Shown piece by piece: positions 33,766 to 44,945 of a stretch of DNA of 64,000 nt. The DNA is from Megaustenia siamemsis (Eukaryota > Mollusca > Gastropoda > Stylommatophora > Ariophantidae). The stretch spans positions 17,305,648 to 17,369,647 of the forward strand of contig JAVIAB010000024.1 in assembly GCA_032433765.1 (NCBI GenBank), read 5' to 3'. Position numbers and translations under genes: made by a program. How positions within the stretch are numbered: the stretch's first letter is position 1; every line of letters begins with the position of its first letter. The notes under the pieces are model-generated. The model did not search any database. It had not been told where the DNA came from and saw only the letters and a list, made by a program, of their open reading frames with translations.

Positions 33766-34240
33766 TGCAATGCTTCTTTCAACACTTCTTTCAATACCTC
33801 TTTCAACACTTCTTTCAATACCTCCTTCTACACTTCTTTCAATACCTCCTTCTACACTTCTTTCAATACCTCTTTCAACACTTCTTTCAATACCTCTTTC
33901 AACACTTCTTTCAATACCTCTTTCAACACTTCTTTCAATACCTCCTTCTACACTTCTTTCAATACCTCCTTCTACACTTCTTTCAATACCTCTTTCAACA
34001 CTTCTTTCAATACCTCTTTCAACACTTCTTTCAATACCTCCTTCTACACTTCTTTCAATACCTCCTTCTACACTTCTTTCAATACCTCTTTCAACACTTC
34101 TTTCAATACCTCCTTCTACACTTCTTTCAATACCTCCTTCTACACTTCTTTCAATACCTCTTTCAACACTTCTTTCAATACCTCCTTCTACACTTCTTTC
34201 AATACCTCTTTCAACACCTCTTTAAACACTTCTTTCAATC
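33766..34240. repeat. 24-bp array, right arm
   Basis: Mirror of 23844-24220 with about four additional units. Stop-free in all plus frames. Confidence 0.95.
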
Positions 34241-34608
34241 ACTCTCTCTCTCTCTCTCTGCCTCTCTCTCTGCCTTTCTCTCTCTCTGTCTTTCTCTCTC
34301 TCTCTTTCTGTCCATCATATTATTCCACATTTTCCCATCTAGCGTTGGTAACCACCAACAGTTGAAATGTCGCAACTGTGTAAATTATCCACGCGAGATA
34401 GAATAATCTGGGTGCTGTTGTCTGCTATAAAATACCTCAAACCAACGAAGAGAACATTCGGCGGGCTAGAGAAGCCAAAAAACTTCTTACTCTTAGCACT
34501 GAAGCAAATTGCTAGGGGGATGTCCTGGAGGATATGACACATCAGGCATCTGTTGACATGGAGACAAGATGGCCTCCAAAATGAAAATGGTACACCATTG
34601 TATACTAC

Positions 34609-35957
34609 TGGCGATAAAATAATATAGAGAGAGAATAGAGGCGAAAAAATAATATAGAGAGAGAATAGAGGCGAAAAAATAATATAGAGAATAGAGGCGA
34701 AAAAATAATATAGAGAGATAATAGAGGCGATAAAATAATATAGAGAGAGAATAGAGGCGATAAAATAATATAGAGAGAGAGAATAGAGGCGATAAAATAA
34801 TATAGAAAGAGACTAGAGGCGATAAAATAATATAGAGAGAGAATGGAGGCGATAAAATAATATAGAGAGAGAATAGAGGCGATAAAATAATATATAGAGA
34901 GAATAGAGGCGATAAAATAATATAGAGAGAGAATGGATGCGATAAAATAATATAGAGAGAGAATGGATGCGATAAAATAATATAGAGAGAGAATAGAGGC
35001 GATAAAATAATATAGAGAGAGAATGGAGGCGATAAAATAATATAGAGTGAGAATAGAGGCGATAAAATAATATAGAGAGAGAATGGATGCGATAAAATAA
35101 TATAGAGAGAGAATGGATGCGATAAAATAATATAGAGAGAGAATGGGGGTGATAAAATAATGTAGAGAGAGAATAGATGCGATAAAATAATATATAGAGA
35201 GAATAGAGGCGATAAAATAATATAGAGAGAGAATAGATGCGATAAAATAATATAGAGAAAGAATAGAGGCGATAAAATAATATAGAGAGAGAATAGACGC
35301 GATAAAATAATATAGAGAGATAATAGAGGCGATAAAATAATATAGAGAGAGAATAGAGGCGATAAAATAATATAGAGAGAGAGAATAGAGGCGATAAAAT
35401 AATATAGAAAGAGACTAGAGGCGATAAAATAATATAGAGAGAGAATGGAGGCGATAAAATAATATACAGAGAGAATAGAGGCGATAAAATAATATAGAGA
35501 GAGAATGGATGCGATAAAATAATATAGAGAGAGAATGGATGCGATAAAATAATATAGAGAGAGAATAGAGGCGATAAAATAATATAGAGAGAGAATGGAG
35601 GCGATAAAATAATATAGAGAGAGAATAGAGGCGATAAAATAATATAGAGAGAGAATGGATGCGATAAAATAATATAGAGAGAGAATGGATGCGATAAAAT
35701 AATATAGAGAGAGAATGGGGGTGATAAAATAATATAGAGAGAGAATAGATGCGATAAAATAATATATAGAGAGAATAGAGGCGATAAAATAATATAGAGA
35801 GAGAATAGATGCGATAAAATAATATAGAGAAAGAATAGAGGCGATAAAATAATATAGAGAGAGAATAGACGCGATAAAATAATATAGAGAGAGAATAGAT
35901 GCGATAAATAAATATAGAGAGAGAATAGATGCGATAAAATAATATAGAGAGTTGTTT
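34609..35957. repeat. 30-bp array outside the right tip, about 45 units
   Basis: Same unit as the arm arrays but in the opposite orientation to the neighbouring right-arm array. It is entered through a copy of the 'tacaccattgtatactact' flank (34591-34609). A larger block of roughly 13-20 units (for example from 34740 and again from 35340) is itself duplicated, seen in the repeated order of rare variants such as 'gaatgggggt'. Confidence 0.95.
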
Positions 35958-36627
35958 AGTCTGTGTCGTCCACTTATCACGTAAAGCTTCTTACATACTA
36001 TTTTTTTTTTTTTTTTTCCTCAAATAGGAAGAGTAAGGATGGAGACGATAAGATAGCGCAGAGACAGAGAGAGACTAAGAGAAACGGACGGAGAGAGGGG
36101 GAGAAGGGAAGCAGACAGATTAACGAATAAGGAGAAGTACACTAATTGCGAGAAACGGAACGAGAAAATGGAACAAGTTGAGGAAACGACAAGAAGAAAT
36201 AGAGAGAAAAAGGAAGACAAAACGTGAATGTAAGACGAAAGGAAAATAGATGGAGACGGGATCAAATCTTCAACTACCAAGGGAGATGGGACATAATATT
36301 AAACAAGACAAAAAGAAATAGGACACAAATGAAGCAAAGAGAAAGAGGATTTAGATGTGTTTGTGAAATTAAACGAGTTTTTTTTTCCTCTTATTTTTGA
36401 GGAGGAGAGGAGTGAGGCAGAAGAGCTTAGATAATTATGTTGCTGCGATATGTGATCGATGTGCCTGACCTAGGGGACGTGTTAAGTAGAAGAAACATGC
36501 AGGGAGCTCCCTAACATGAGCAGATAGAAACATCCCCAGACACTCGTCCCTTCTAAATGTGCTTGCATTCAAATATACTATGTAATGTTAGGTACACATA
36601 ATGTGTCAGCAGAATGGCGTGAGAGTT
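35958..36627. other. unassigned, purine-rich
   Basis: Starts with a T18-like run at 36001. No gene recognised. Confidence 0.45.
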
Positions 36628-37812
36628 GGGGTGTGGTTGAGGTGTGATAGAGATGTGTGGAGTAGGTTTGTCACATGTGAGAGTGGGTGTAATAGAGATG
36701 TGTGGAGTAGGTTTGTCTCGTATAAGAGTTGGGTGTGATAGAGATTTGTGAAGTAGGTTTGTCTCGTGTAAGAGTTGGGTGTGATAGAGATGTGTGAAGT
36801 AGGTTTGTCTCGTGTAAGAGTTGGGTGTGATAGAGATGTGTGAAGTAGGTTTGTCTCGTGTAAGAGTTGGGTGTGATAGAGATGTGTGAAGTAGGTTTGT
36901 CTCGTGTAAGAGTTGGGTATGATAGAGATGTGTGAAGTAGGTTTGTCTCGTGTAAGAGTTGGGTATGATAGAGATGTGTGAAGTAGGTTTGTCTCATGTA
37001 AGAATTGGGTATGATAGAGATGTGTGGAGTAGGTTTGTCTCATGTAAGAATTGGGTATGATAGAGATGTGTGGAGTAGGTTTGTCACATGTAAGAATTGG
37101 GTATGATAGAGATGTGTGGAGTAGGTTTGTCTCGTGTAAGAGTTGGGTGTGATAGAGATGTGTCAAGTAGGTTTGTCTCATGTAAGAATTGGGTATGATA
37201 GAGATGTGTGGAGTAGGTTTGTCACATGTAAGAATTGGGTATGATAGAGATGTGTGAAGTAGGTTTGTCTCATGTAAGAATTGGGTATGATAGAGATGTG
37301 TGAAGTAGGTTTGTCTCATGTAAGAATTGGGTATGATAGAGATGTGTGGAGTAGGTTTGTCTCATGTAAGAATTGGGTATGATAGAGATGTGTGAAGTAG
37401 GTTTGTCTCATGTAAGAATTGGGTATGATAGAGATGTGTGGAGTAGGTTTGTCTCATGTAAGAATTGGGTGTGATAGAGATGTGTGGAGTAGGTTTGTCT
37501 CATGTAAGAATTGGGTGTGATAGAGATGTGTGGAGTAGGTTTCACATGTAAGAATTGGGTGTGATAGAGATGTGTGGAGTAGGTTTGTCACATGTAAGAA
37601 TTGGGTGTGATAGAAATGTGTGGAGTAGGTTTGTCACATGTAAGAATTGGATGTGATAGAAATGTGTGGAGTAGGTTTGTCAGATGTAAGAATTGGGTGT
37701 GAAAGAAATGTGAGGAGTAGGTTTGTCACATGTAAGAATTGGATGTGATAGAAATGTGTGGAGTAGGTTTGTCACATGTAAGAATTGGGTGTGATAGAAA
37801 TGTGAGGAGTAG
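36628..37812. repeat. 46-bp tandem array, about 25 copies
   Basis: GATAGAGATGTGTGGAGTAG recurs every 46 bp (for example 36921 and 36967). Left units carry 'ctcgtgtaagag' and right units 'cacatgtaagaat', a gradient expected from unequal exchange. Confidence 0.95.
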
Positions 37813-38384
37813 GTTTGATTCTTGAGATTAGACCATGTATTTGTGAATATGATGTTGGTGAACAACAGGCTCACCTCATTTGCAGGGAGTAAACCCTTCT
37901 GAGTTTGATGTTTTGGTAAAAGATAGGTTATCTCACGTGAGGCGACAAAGTCCTTGATGCGAAGACACTCTCTTCTCATTAAAATGAGAGATAAGAAGAA
38001 AACCGGTAAAGAGTGAAATATTGAACAACATCCCACCATACTAGGTCACAGCATTTTGATTGGAGTTCTATTTCTTAACGTTACTGTCTTATCCAGTTCA
38101 TTTATCTGTGCTTTTCTCGGTTTGATTGAAGAGTTGCAGGCTAGAAATGGACCTTAATCTATTTTACAGCCAAGTAGCGCGCTAACCACTGGCCTCCTAA
38201 TTGTCACTCCCACTAATAATAGTGTGTTTATGCAAAGATATTGTTTCCTATTATAAATTAGTGTACACTTGTTAGAGTCTAGCAGATAACAATATAAACT
38301 GCCAACAACACACAGCTACAGTTTAAACACAATTCTTGTATCTAGCAGTGAGAGGCAAGGTTTCTTACAACATCACAGCTGGAT
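37813..38384. other. unassigned sequence
   Basis: No gene recognised. Confidence 0.45.
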
Positions 38385-38660
38385 GCTGTCAGCGACTCAT
38401 AAACTTGCGCCAGGATTAGTGAACCATGCCTACTCCATCTCTTCGCGGTACCTCTAGAAACAGCCTAGCCAGTCTAGTCTGTCCAAGCGAGTAGGGATCG
38501 AAGAGGGGAGGCAACCTGGTACTTAAAAATGCCGTGCTGAAGTCGGATGAGTTGGGTCGAAAGACGCAAATATCATAGTCTACTGCAATTTCTGAAATGC
38601 TTATCCAAGCCTTCTTAACGTCCTTGTAGGGGCGGATGACGAAGAAATGTACTCCTGTAA
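38385..38660 (+). repeat. dispersed repeat family D
   Basis: Same landmark order as 11990-12290 ('ctggatgctgtcagcgact', 'gggatcgaagagggga', 'gctgaagtcggatgagttgg', 'ggggcggatgacgaag'), moderately diverged. Confidence 0.7.
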
Positions 38661-38732
38661 TCATCGAGTGAACAAAAGCAAGCAGGTCAATAATTTTGGC
38701 GGCTTCGAGAGGCTTTACTAGAGTCTGGTTAG

Positions 38733-38734
<2 letters not shown>

Positions 38735-38793
<59 letters not shown>
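38735..38793. repeat. (GA)n microsatellite
   Basis: Uninterrupted GA dinucleotides. Confidence 0.97.
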
Positions 38794-38796
<3 letters not shown>

Positions 38797-39606
38797 AATG
38801 AAAAACAAGCCAACGAATTATGACAAATTCATAAACACATAGGATCGTGTTCAAAGAAACAGGAAAATAGCTGAGACAAGAGGCAAAACTCCGAGGCTAC
38901 GGAACAAAAATAATGCACACACAAAAAGTAATTGATAAACACTTAAAGGTAAATTACATGAAATAACAGAACTGACAGTAAGAAAAAACAGCATAGACAC
39001 CGTGTTTAGATCTTATCAAACAACACAACCCATGCTTTTATGAACTCAAGAATTCTAGTTGCATTAAAAAACAAACTACTACTACAGCAATATTACAAGC
39101 GGAATGTTTCACACTTATAATCAATGCAACTATTCTATTGGCCATAAACCGTAACACAAACCAGGATCTCATTTACAGACACAATTACGATTTCACCTTC
39201 CAAAGACCACGCAAGGACGTACGCTTCTGTTAGCGACTGCCAACAAATCGGCGTTAACAACACACGTACGCAAATAGGTTGAAGTCGACTGACAGTCTTA
39301 CCGACAACTCTTTTAATATCACTTATCGATTTCTCTTCTCCTTGCCAAATCCGTTATCAGTCATGCAATCCACAGCCACCTTATACGCGATAAGAGACCA
39401 GTTTGAGCTTCACAAGTGAAGGGGGAGAGATCACGACTTTGGGGGAGTTATACAGCTCCAGGAATTAAGCGTCCACATAGTGACGGTGGGACAGGGAACA
39501 GGGTAAGGTAGTCGTGGTCTCTCAATCTCAGTCACTTACAGATACTACAAATCCCTCGACAAGAACTCGGCATTTGCCTCTTCCAACTGAGACAAGTATA
39601 TACACG
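38794..39606. other. unassigned sequence
   Basis: No open frame of note, RNA gene or repeat relation seen. Confidence 0.45.
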
Positions 39607-40015
39607 ATCATCATCATCATGTGCCATACCGGTTGGCGTAGGCGATCATGTTCTTCCACAATCTTCTATCCAAGTGCATCGCAATAATTCAGTTGTTGAC
39701 TGTTTTCCATGCCATGACACTAGGCTATCTTCTATTTTTGTCGTCCACGATATCTCTTTCCTCGTAATTTGCCAGTTGTAACCAAGTATTCCAACTTTCA
39801 TCTTCATATGATGTGCCCGAAAAAATTTTTTTTTTTTTTCTGCTGTTTTTTAGGAGCTCCCTTTCTTGTGTTGGTCTGTGAGAATGCCCTCATAGGTCTT
39901 TCTAGCTGTCCAGGAACTTTCAACATTCTTCTGAGAAATCCCATCTCTGTGGCCTCTAATTGTCTTTTCATTTGTTTGTCTACTGTCCGTGATTCGCTTC
40001 CATAGGTCAGAATTG
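39607..40015 (-). pseudogene. RTE-type LINE 3' end (family R1)
   Basis: Starts on the plus strand with TCATCATCATCATGTGCC and carries, on the minus strand, the family R1 C-terminal codons with many frameshifts. An expanded T-run sits at about 39827-39838. 5'-truncated near the 'gattcgcttccataggtcag' segment. Confidence 0.85.
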
Positions 40016-40103
40016 GCTCTACATAGCACAGACTTGTTGCATGTACACTATATGAACCTGAAATATTGCTCTAATAAAGCATTATCACAGCTGTAGTTAT
40101 TAT

Positions 40104-40640
40104 ATCATCATCATCAAGTACCGGGCCTACTGACATAGGTGATCATGTCTCTCCACAACCTTCGATCTCGACAGTTCTTTATCATTTCTGTTGTTGACCT
40201 TCTGCCAAGCCATTCTCTTAAGCTGTCTGGTATCTTTTCTCTTTGTTTCCCTCTATCTCTTCGTCCCTCAATTTTTCCAGTGGTTACAATATATTCCAGT
40301 TGTTCTCTTCTCATTACATGGCCAAAAATGATGATTGTTTCTTCCTAATATTAGAAATTAGCTCTCTTTTTGCTTTGACCTCTTTCAGAACTTTTCATTG
40401 CTCTTCTTAGATGTCCATGGTATTCTCAACATTCTTCTGTAAAACCACATTTCTACAGCCTCTAATTATTTTTGTGTTTGTTGTCCTATTGTCCATGATT
40501 CACATTCATATGTTAAGACTGGCTCTACATAACATTTGGGAACTCTTTTTCTTGTTTCTATTGTCAAAAATGGATTGCATATTATCTTCCTCATTTTCTG
40601 GAAAGCTGCTTTTGCCTGAGCCATTCTGCACATTATATAC
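40104..40640 (-). pseudogene. RTE-type LINE 3' end (family R2)
   Basis: The minus strand encodes RREQLEYIVTTGKIEGRRD, REKIPDSLREWLGRRSTT and RRLWRDMITYVSRPGT followed by a GATGATGAT tail, then upstream frame-broken RT sequence ending in MAQAKAAF-like codons. It is the longest R2 fragment in the window. Confidence 0.87.
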
Positions 40641-40950
40641 AATACAGTACTAATATGAATAGCAAGAGATCCTTCTACGCCTTAAGTAGAAGACGAATAC
40701 GGTGTTCGTGCCCCTAAGATTCCACTACCAACTAATATTCTAAGGGGTGGTGTGGTCGTTATCACGCCAGGCCGTCGTATTTTCACATTTAAAAAAAAAA
40801 CATTTTCAGAGGCTGAGTCAAACTGAAGCACAGACTGTCGTCACAACCACAACAACAAAATGGCCCCATCCGCGATGTGAATAGTTGTCTTCTATGTACA
40901 AGTTGTGGTCATGTCCAATTCAAAAGAACGTTGTTTGGACAATTCTTGCG
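40641..40950. other. unassigned with a SINE-A scrap
   Basis: 'ggtgtggtcgttatcacgcc' at about 40745-40770 resembles the SINE-A body on the minus strand. The rest is unassigned. Confidence 0.35.
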
Positions 40951-41455
40951 TTACACACAAGTTGTTGATATGGATCCAGTGACCTATGAGCTGATGCCCT
41001 TTGGCCCAGTGCCATGTAGTAGCATCTGCAGGTATTTTAAGTTCTGCAATTACACACAAGTTGTTGTTATGGATCCAGTGACCTTTGAGCTGATGCCCTT
41101 CGGCCCAGTGCCATGTAGTAGCATCTGCAGGTATTTTTAAGTTCTGCAATTACACACAAGTTGTTGTTATGGATCCAGTGACCTTTGAGCTGATGCCCTT
41201 CGGCCCAGTGCCATGTAGTAGCATCTGCAGGTATTTTTAAGTTCTGCAATTACACACAAGTTGTTGTTATGGATCCAGTGACCTTTGAGCTGATGCCCTT
41301 CGGCCCAGTGCCATGTAGTAGCATCTGCAGGTATTTTTAAGTTCTGCAATTACACACAAGTTGTTGTTATGGATCCAGTGACCTTTGAGCTGATGCCCTT
41401 CGGCCCAGTGCCATGTAGTAGCATCTGCAGGTATTTTTAAGTTCTGCAATTACAC
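40951..41455 (-). repeat. 100-bp satellite made from a LINE C-terminus, 5 copies
   Basis: Copies start at 40951 (99 bp, diverged) and 41050, 41150, 41250 and 41350 (100 bp each, apparently identical). The minus strand of each matches the 3' coding end of the LINE remnant at 57950-58040: AELKIPADATTWHWAEGHQL then KGHWIHNNN. The source LINE is single copy there, so the array is a tandem amplification of about 100 bp of LINE sequence. Confidence 0.93.
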
Positions 41456-41647
41456 AAAGTTCGAGCAGACAGTACCTGCAGATTTAGCCACGTATTTGCA
41501 CCGGCCATTCTGGAATAACTCAAGAGAAAGTATTTTTTCAAGTGTGAAAGTATGTACTGTTTGATTTTATTTGCTCTAGTTTGACATGAAAGTATATGCT
41601 GGTGTACAGGCATTGCCAACACACTGCCCCACCAACCTATCTATGAT

Positions 41648-42425
41648 TGTTGGTTTGTTTACGCCAGCTTTATATCGCTAGCGAAGTCCACAGGCACTAG
41701 ATTTAGCGCAAATATCACTATTTCCTATTTTTCACACCTGCGCCATGTACTCTGTTGCCCCACGCCAGAAAAAGTAAAAAAGTAAAGTACCCCCGACACG
41801 CCAAGTGGCGTATAGGGAATATGATGTTAGTGACCATACATTTGACAGACCATCAGCACATGATTTTTGGGGTAATGTGGTTGGTATTACGCCCGTGCCG
41901 CTTTACTTTCCCAGAAAAAAAATACGGTACCAAATAAAGGCTGGAACCGGAAGCCGTCGGTTGGGATCAAACCCTACCTCTTGTCCTTTGTAGTCCAGTT
42001 CACTAACCACTGAGCTATCTCGGCTCCCATTTGTCCCACCCCATACAGGCAGATATTCTTCAACATCAGAGGTACTCACATTATTGGTTTTTAAATCGTC
42101 TAAAGCTTTGACTGTTAGGGTAAATTATTTTCTTACCAATTTTGCTCGGTCAGCGGCCGTTTTTGGCCTACTTTTTTTCGAATTTCAAATACCAAGGGTT
42201 CTTTAACGAGCACAGAATGTACACAGGATCTCTCTTTTTTTTTTTTCTTATCCGAGAGAGCTTGACATCGGATCTCCCTACCCAGAGACTGAGAACGTGA
42301 AGTGGCCAATACCTTGTAGAAACCACGGATTATGTTGTTTTTTTAAAAATCCCCTGCGAATGAAATCGAGCCCGGGAGCTTCTTGTTCAGAGACCGACGT
42401 CTTACCTCTAAACCACGCTGCCATC
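41648..42425 (-). mobile_element. SINE-B interrupted by SINE-A
   Basis: The SINE-B tail lies at 41648-41766 ('acgccagcttta', 'gcgaagtcc') and the core plus head at 42043-42425, with 'cagaggtactcac', the 'cttgacatcggatct' segment, B box and GGTTTAGAGGTAAGACG head on the minus strand. The two parts are collinear with intact copies once the SINE-A at 41767-42030 is removed. Confidence 0.8.
41767..42030 (-). mobile_element. SINE-A nested in SINE-B
   Basis: Complete minus-strand copy: tail hairpin at about 41797-41812, body, B-box remnant and A box TAGCTCAGTGG. TTGCCCCACGCC (41755-41766) and TTGTCCCACCCC (42031-42042) are the diverged target-site duplication. Confidence 0.9.
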
Positions 42426-42714
42426 ACGCAGCCTATGATTAATATTTCTATCAACCCTGATTTTGTTTCCCTATCAAGCTCAGATTTTGCAGCAATTTTC
42501 ATTTTCACAATTTTCTTTTCCAATGTCTTGGAATGTGTTACAGAAGAATACTCGGAACATCACTGAGAAGATCAGAACAAACGAACATTTCGCAATAACT
42601 AAATTGTAGAGAACTAGCTGCTAAATGCTAAACATCATAAATACAAAGATAAGAACAAATATAACAACAAGTTTATACACAACAATAAAATTGTATAGGG
42701 AAGACCTTCCTGGC

Positions 42715-43050
42715 TTGCGTTTGCTCGATGACAAAAGGAATACACCTTCTCCTCATCTGCCCTTAAAGAGGACATTAAGTGGGCGTGTCTGCGTTGTGTT
42801 GATGTTTGCAGTAAAAACTATGATATTAGCGCCTTTCGGCCCAACATATCCGACTTCAGCACGATATTTTTGAGTGCCGGGTCATCTTCCCTCTTCGATC
42901 CCTACTTGCTTGGCCAGACTAGACAAGTTAGTATGTTACTGGAGGCACCACGGAGAGGTGGAATAGGGTCTGGATGGTTCTGGCTCACCGGATCCTGTCG
43001 CAAGCCATCAGCTGTGGGTCGCTGACAACCTCCACCTCTGCTGCTAGGAG
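42715..43050 (-). repeat. dispersed repeat family D
   Basis: Longest copy of the family, reverse orientation. It includes 'gcccttaaagaggacatta', 'gcgcctttcggccc', 'gatccctacttgc' and 'gtgggtcgctgacaacc'. Confidence 0.72.
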
Positions 43051-43149
43051 GCGACTTTGTCTCTAAAGAAGATGTTAACAAAGAGCACGTTATTAGAGAG
43101 AAAAAAAAAAAGGGGGGGGGGGGGGGTAAGTAAGAGAGACAGACAGAAG

Positions 43150-43238
43150 ACAAATAATACAAGAATATTAGCGGAAACTTTCCGAGGCGACAGATCAACT
43201 AATCATTTCAGGGGAAGAGGTTTGTTTACAACACTCGG

Positions 43239-43306
<68 letters not shown>

Positions 43307-43310
43307 GCGA
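43150..43310 (-). mobile_element. SINE-C tail fused to (TC)n
   Basis: The minus-strand SINE-C tail ('ttccgaggcgacagatcaac', 'gaagaggtttgtttacaac') runs into a TC tract at 43242-43302. A G13-like run precedes it at 43113-43126. Confidence 0.6.
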
Positions 43311-43439
43311 TCAGGACTCAACCAGAGTAGGATTCCAGCCTCCCACTGAAGTCAGGTTAAGTGTGTTGATCGCCCCCACAGACAGAACATCACAAGTAGA
43401 GTTCGCCAGATCCACTCTGATTGAACACCCGTTAATACG

Positions 43440-43545
43440 TTGCACTGTATTCTGCGCCAGTGGCCCAGTGCATCCGATTTCAGCCAGCGTTTTATTCGGG
43501 TTTGCTTTCCCTAGCCTTTGATTGTCCCCACTCTTCCTGCAAGGC
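43440..43545 (-). repeat. dispersed repeat family D, diverged scrap
   Basis: 'ggcccagtgcatccgatttc' and the following pyrimidine-rich part parallel the family D segment at 42835-42905. Confidence 0.4.
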
Positions 43546-43617
43546 AGCAGGTTGTCTTTTCTGTGGGGGGATTCTGCCCTTAGATGGTCGGCCCTCCCAG
43601 GTTTACGAGCACCATCT

Positions 43618-43905
43618 GCCCGAGTCACTAGAGGTGACTAACACAGACATGCACACACAAAGATGTGATATATGACTAACACAGACACGCACGCACAAAG
43701 ATGTGAGATGTGACTTACACAGACATGCACACACAAAGATGTGAGATGTGACTAACACACACATACACACAGCGATACGAGGCATGACTAACACTGACAC
43801 ACATCAAGATATATGATACATGCCTAACATAGACATGCACACAAAGATAAGAGATATGACTAACATAGATACGCACACACAAAAACATGAGATGGGACTA
43901 ACATA
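43618..43905. repeat. about 41-bp degenerate array, 7 copies
   Basis: 'gactaacacagacatgcaca' and variants recur about every 41 bp between 43636 and 43900. CA-rich. Confidence 0.85.
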
Positions 43906-44075
43906 GCACTCGGAAATTACACACTAAATCTACAAAAGAAAAAAACACAGAATAATAGACAGTAGAATGTAGGATCGAACCCGTACTCATCGACACAGCG
44001 CCTTGCCACCAGGGACTACGCACTAGGGTCACTACGAGCTAAGCAACGTAAAACAAGTGTCCATCGCTTGCGATA
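43906..44075 (-). mobile_element. SINE-C copy
   Basis: On the minus strand: TTAGCTCGTAGTGACC head, B box GGGTTCGATCC at about 43973-43983, then the SINE-C body ending at the 'actcggaaatt' junction. Confidence 0.7.
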
Positions 44076-44102
44076 TTTTGTCACGCATGTGTACTCGTGA
44101 GC

Positions 44103-44358
44103 GAGCCGCGATAGCTTATTGGTTGGTGAGCTGGACTACAAAGGACAAAAGCTAGGGTTCGATCCCAACCGACGGCTTCCGGTTCACCCAGCCTTTAATG
44201 GGTACCGGATTTTTTTATGGGAAAGTAAAGCAGCACGGGCGTTATACCGACCACATTACCCTAAAAATCATGTGCCGAAGGTCTGTAAATGTTATGGTCA
44301 CTAACACCATATTCCCTATACGCTACTTGTCGTGACGGGGGTACTTTACTTTTTTTCT
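44103..44358 (+). mobile_element. SINE-A with perfect 13-bp target-site duplication
   Basis: ATGTGTACTCGTG occurs at 44087-44099 and 44359-44371. The SINE has an A box with substitutions (TAGCTTATTGG), B box GGTTCGATCCC, a body and a mutated tail stem (CTACTTGTCGT). Confidence 0.93.
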
Positions 44359-44554
44359 ATGTGTACTCGTGTACACATGACTATAATAGCATAGGGTTAC
44401 GTACTCAACTCGGCAATTGTATATCTGTATTTTCCTATTAAAACAAGCATCTTCCGGGCAGGTTGGGGCTAAATACTTGCATTGCAGAAACAAACAGATA
44501 TAGGACGAAACAGCAGAGATAATAGTTTCCAGTGGTTTAGACAGAAGATAAATA

Positions 44555-44812
44555 ATACAAAAAGTAAAGTAAAGAACCTCGTCACGCAACGTGGCGTATA
44601 GGGAATATGGTGTTAGTGCCAATAATTTGTACAGACCTTTGGCACATTATTTTTGGGATTATGTAGTCAGTATTACGCCCGTGCCGCTTTACTTTCCCAG
44701 AAAAAAAAAATCCGGTAGCCATTCAAGTGAACCTGGAAGCCGCCGATCAGGATCGAACCCGATCTTGTCCTTTGTAGTCAACTTCCCTAACCACTGAGCT
44801 ATCGCGGCTTCC
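44555..44812 (-). mobile_element. SINE-A with 9-bp target-site duplication
   Basis: AGATAAATA at 44546-44554 and 44813-44821 flanks a complete, moderately diverged minus copy. Confidence 0.9.
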
Positions 44813-44861
44813 AGATAAATATATAATAATAATACTAATAATAATAATAAATGAACGAAAG

Positions 44862-44945
44862 CTTTCTGAGGTGTCAGATTAACGAATCATGTTAGGGAAA
44901 GAGGTATGTTTAGCACTCGGAAAAATCCACAAATAATAAACAACG
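44862..44945 (-). mobile_element. SINE-C tail fragment
   Basis: 'gtgtcagattaacgaatcat', 'aggtatgtttagcactcgg' and 'aaataataaacaac' match the tail of the copies at 3678 and 3869. The tRNA-like head is missing. Confidence 0.6.

Larger units (their letters stand above)
23496..34587. mobile_element. 11-kb imperfect palindrome, possible foldback element
   Basis: The left arm (23496-28300) is the reverse complement of the right arm (28389-34587), in the same order of blocks, around an 88-bp spacer. Both tips read TTTTCATTTTGGAGGCCATC inward. Outer arms are about 98-99% identical in compared unique stretches (for example 24740-24930 against 33090-33300). Arrays differ in copy number, and the right arm is about 1.4 kb longer through an internal duplication. 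TGG lies outside both tips, a possible 3-bp target duplication. There is no transposase or other recognised protein. It could be a non-autonomous foldback transposon, an inverted segmental duplication, or partly an assembly product. Confidence 0.75.

Noticed and set aside
34493..35980. A 495-codon minus-strand open frame rich in Tyr, Leu and Ser
   Set aside because: It is a translation of the 30-bp array (10-residue period) and changes unit frame midway; no coding signal.
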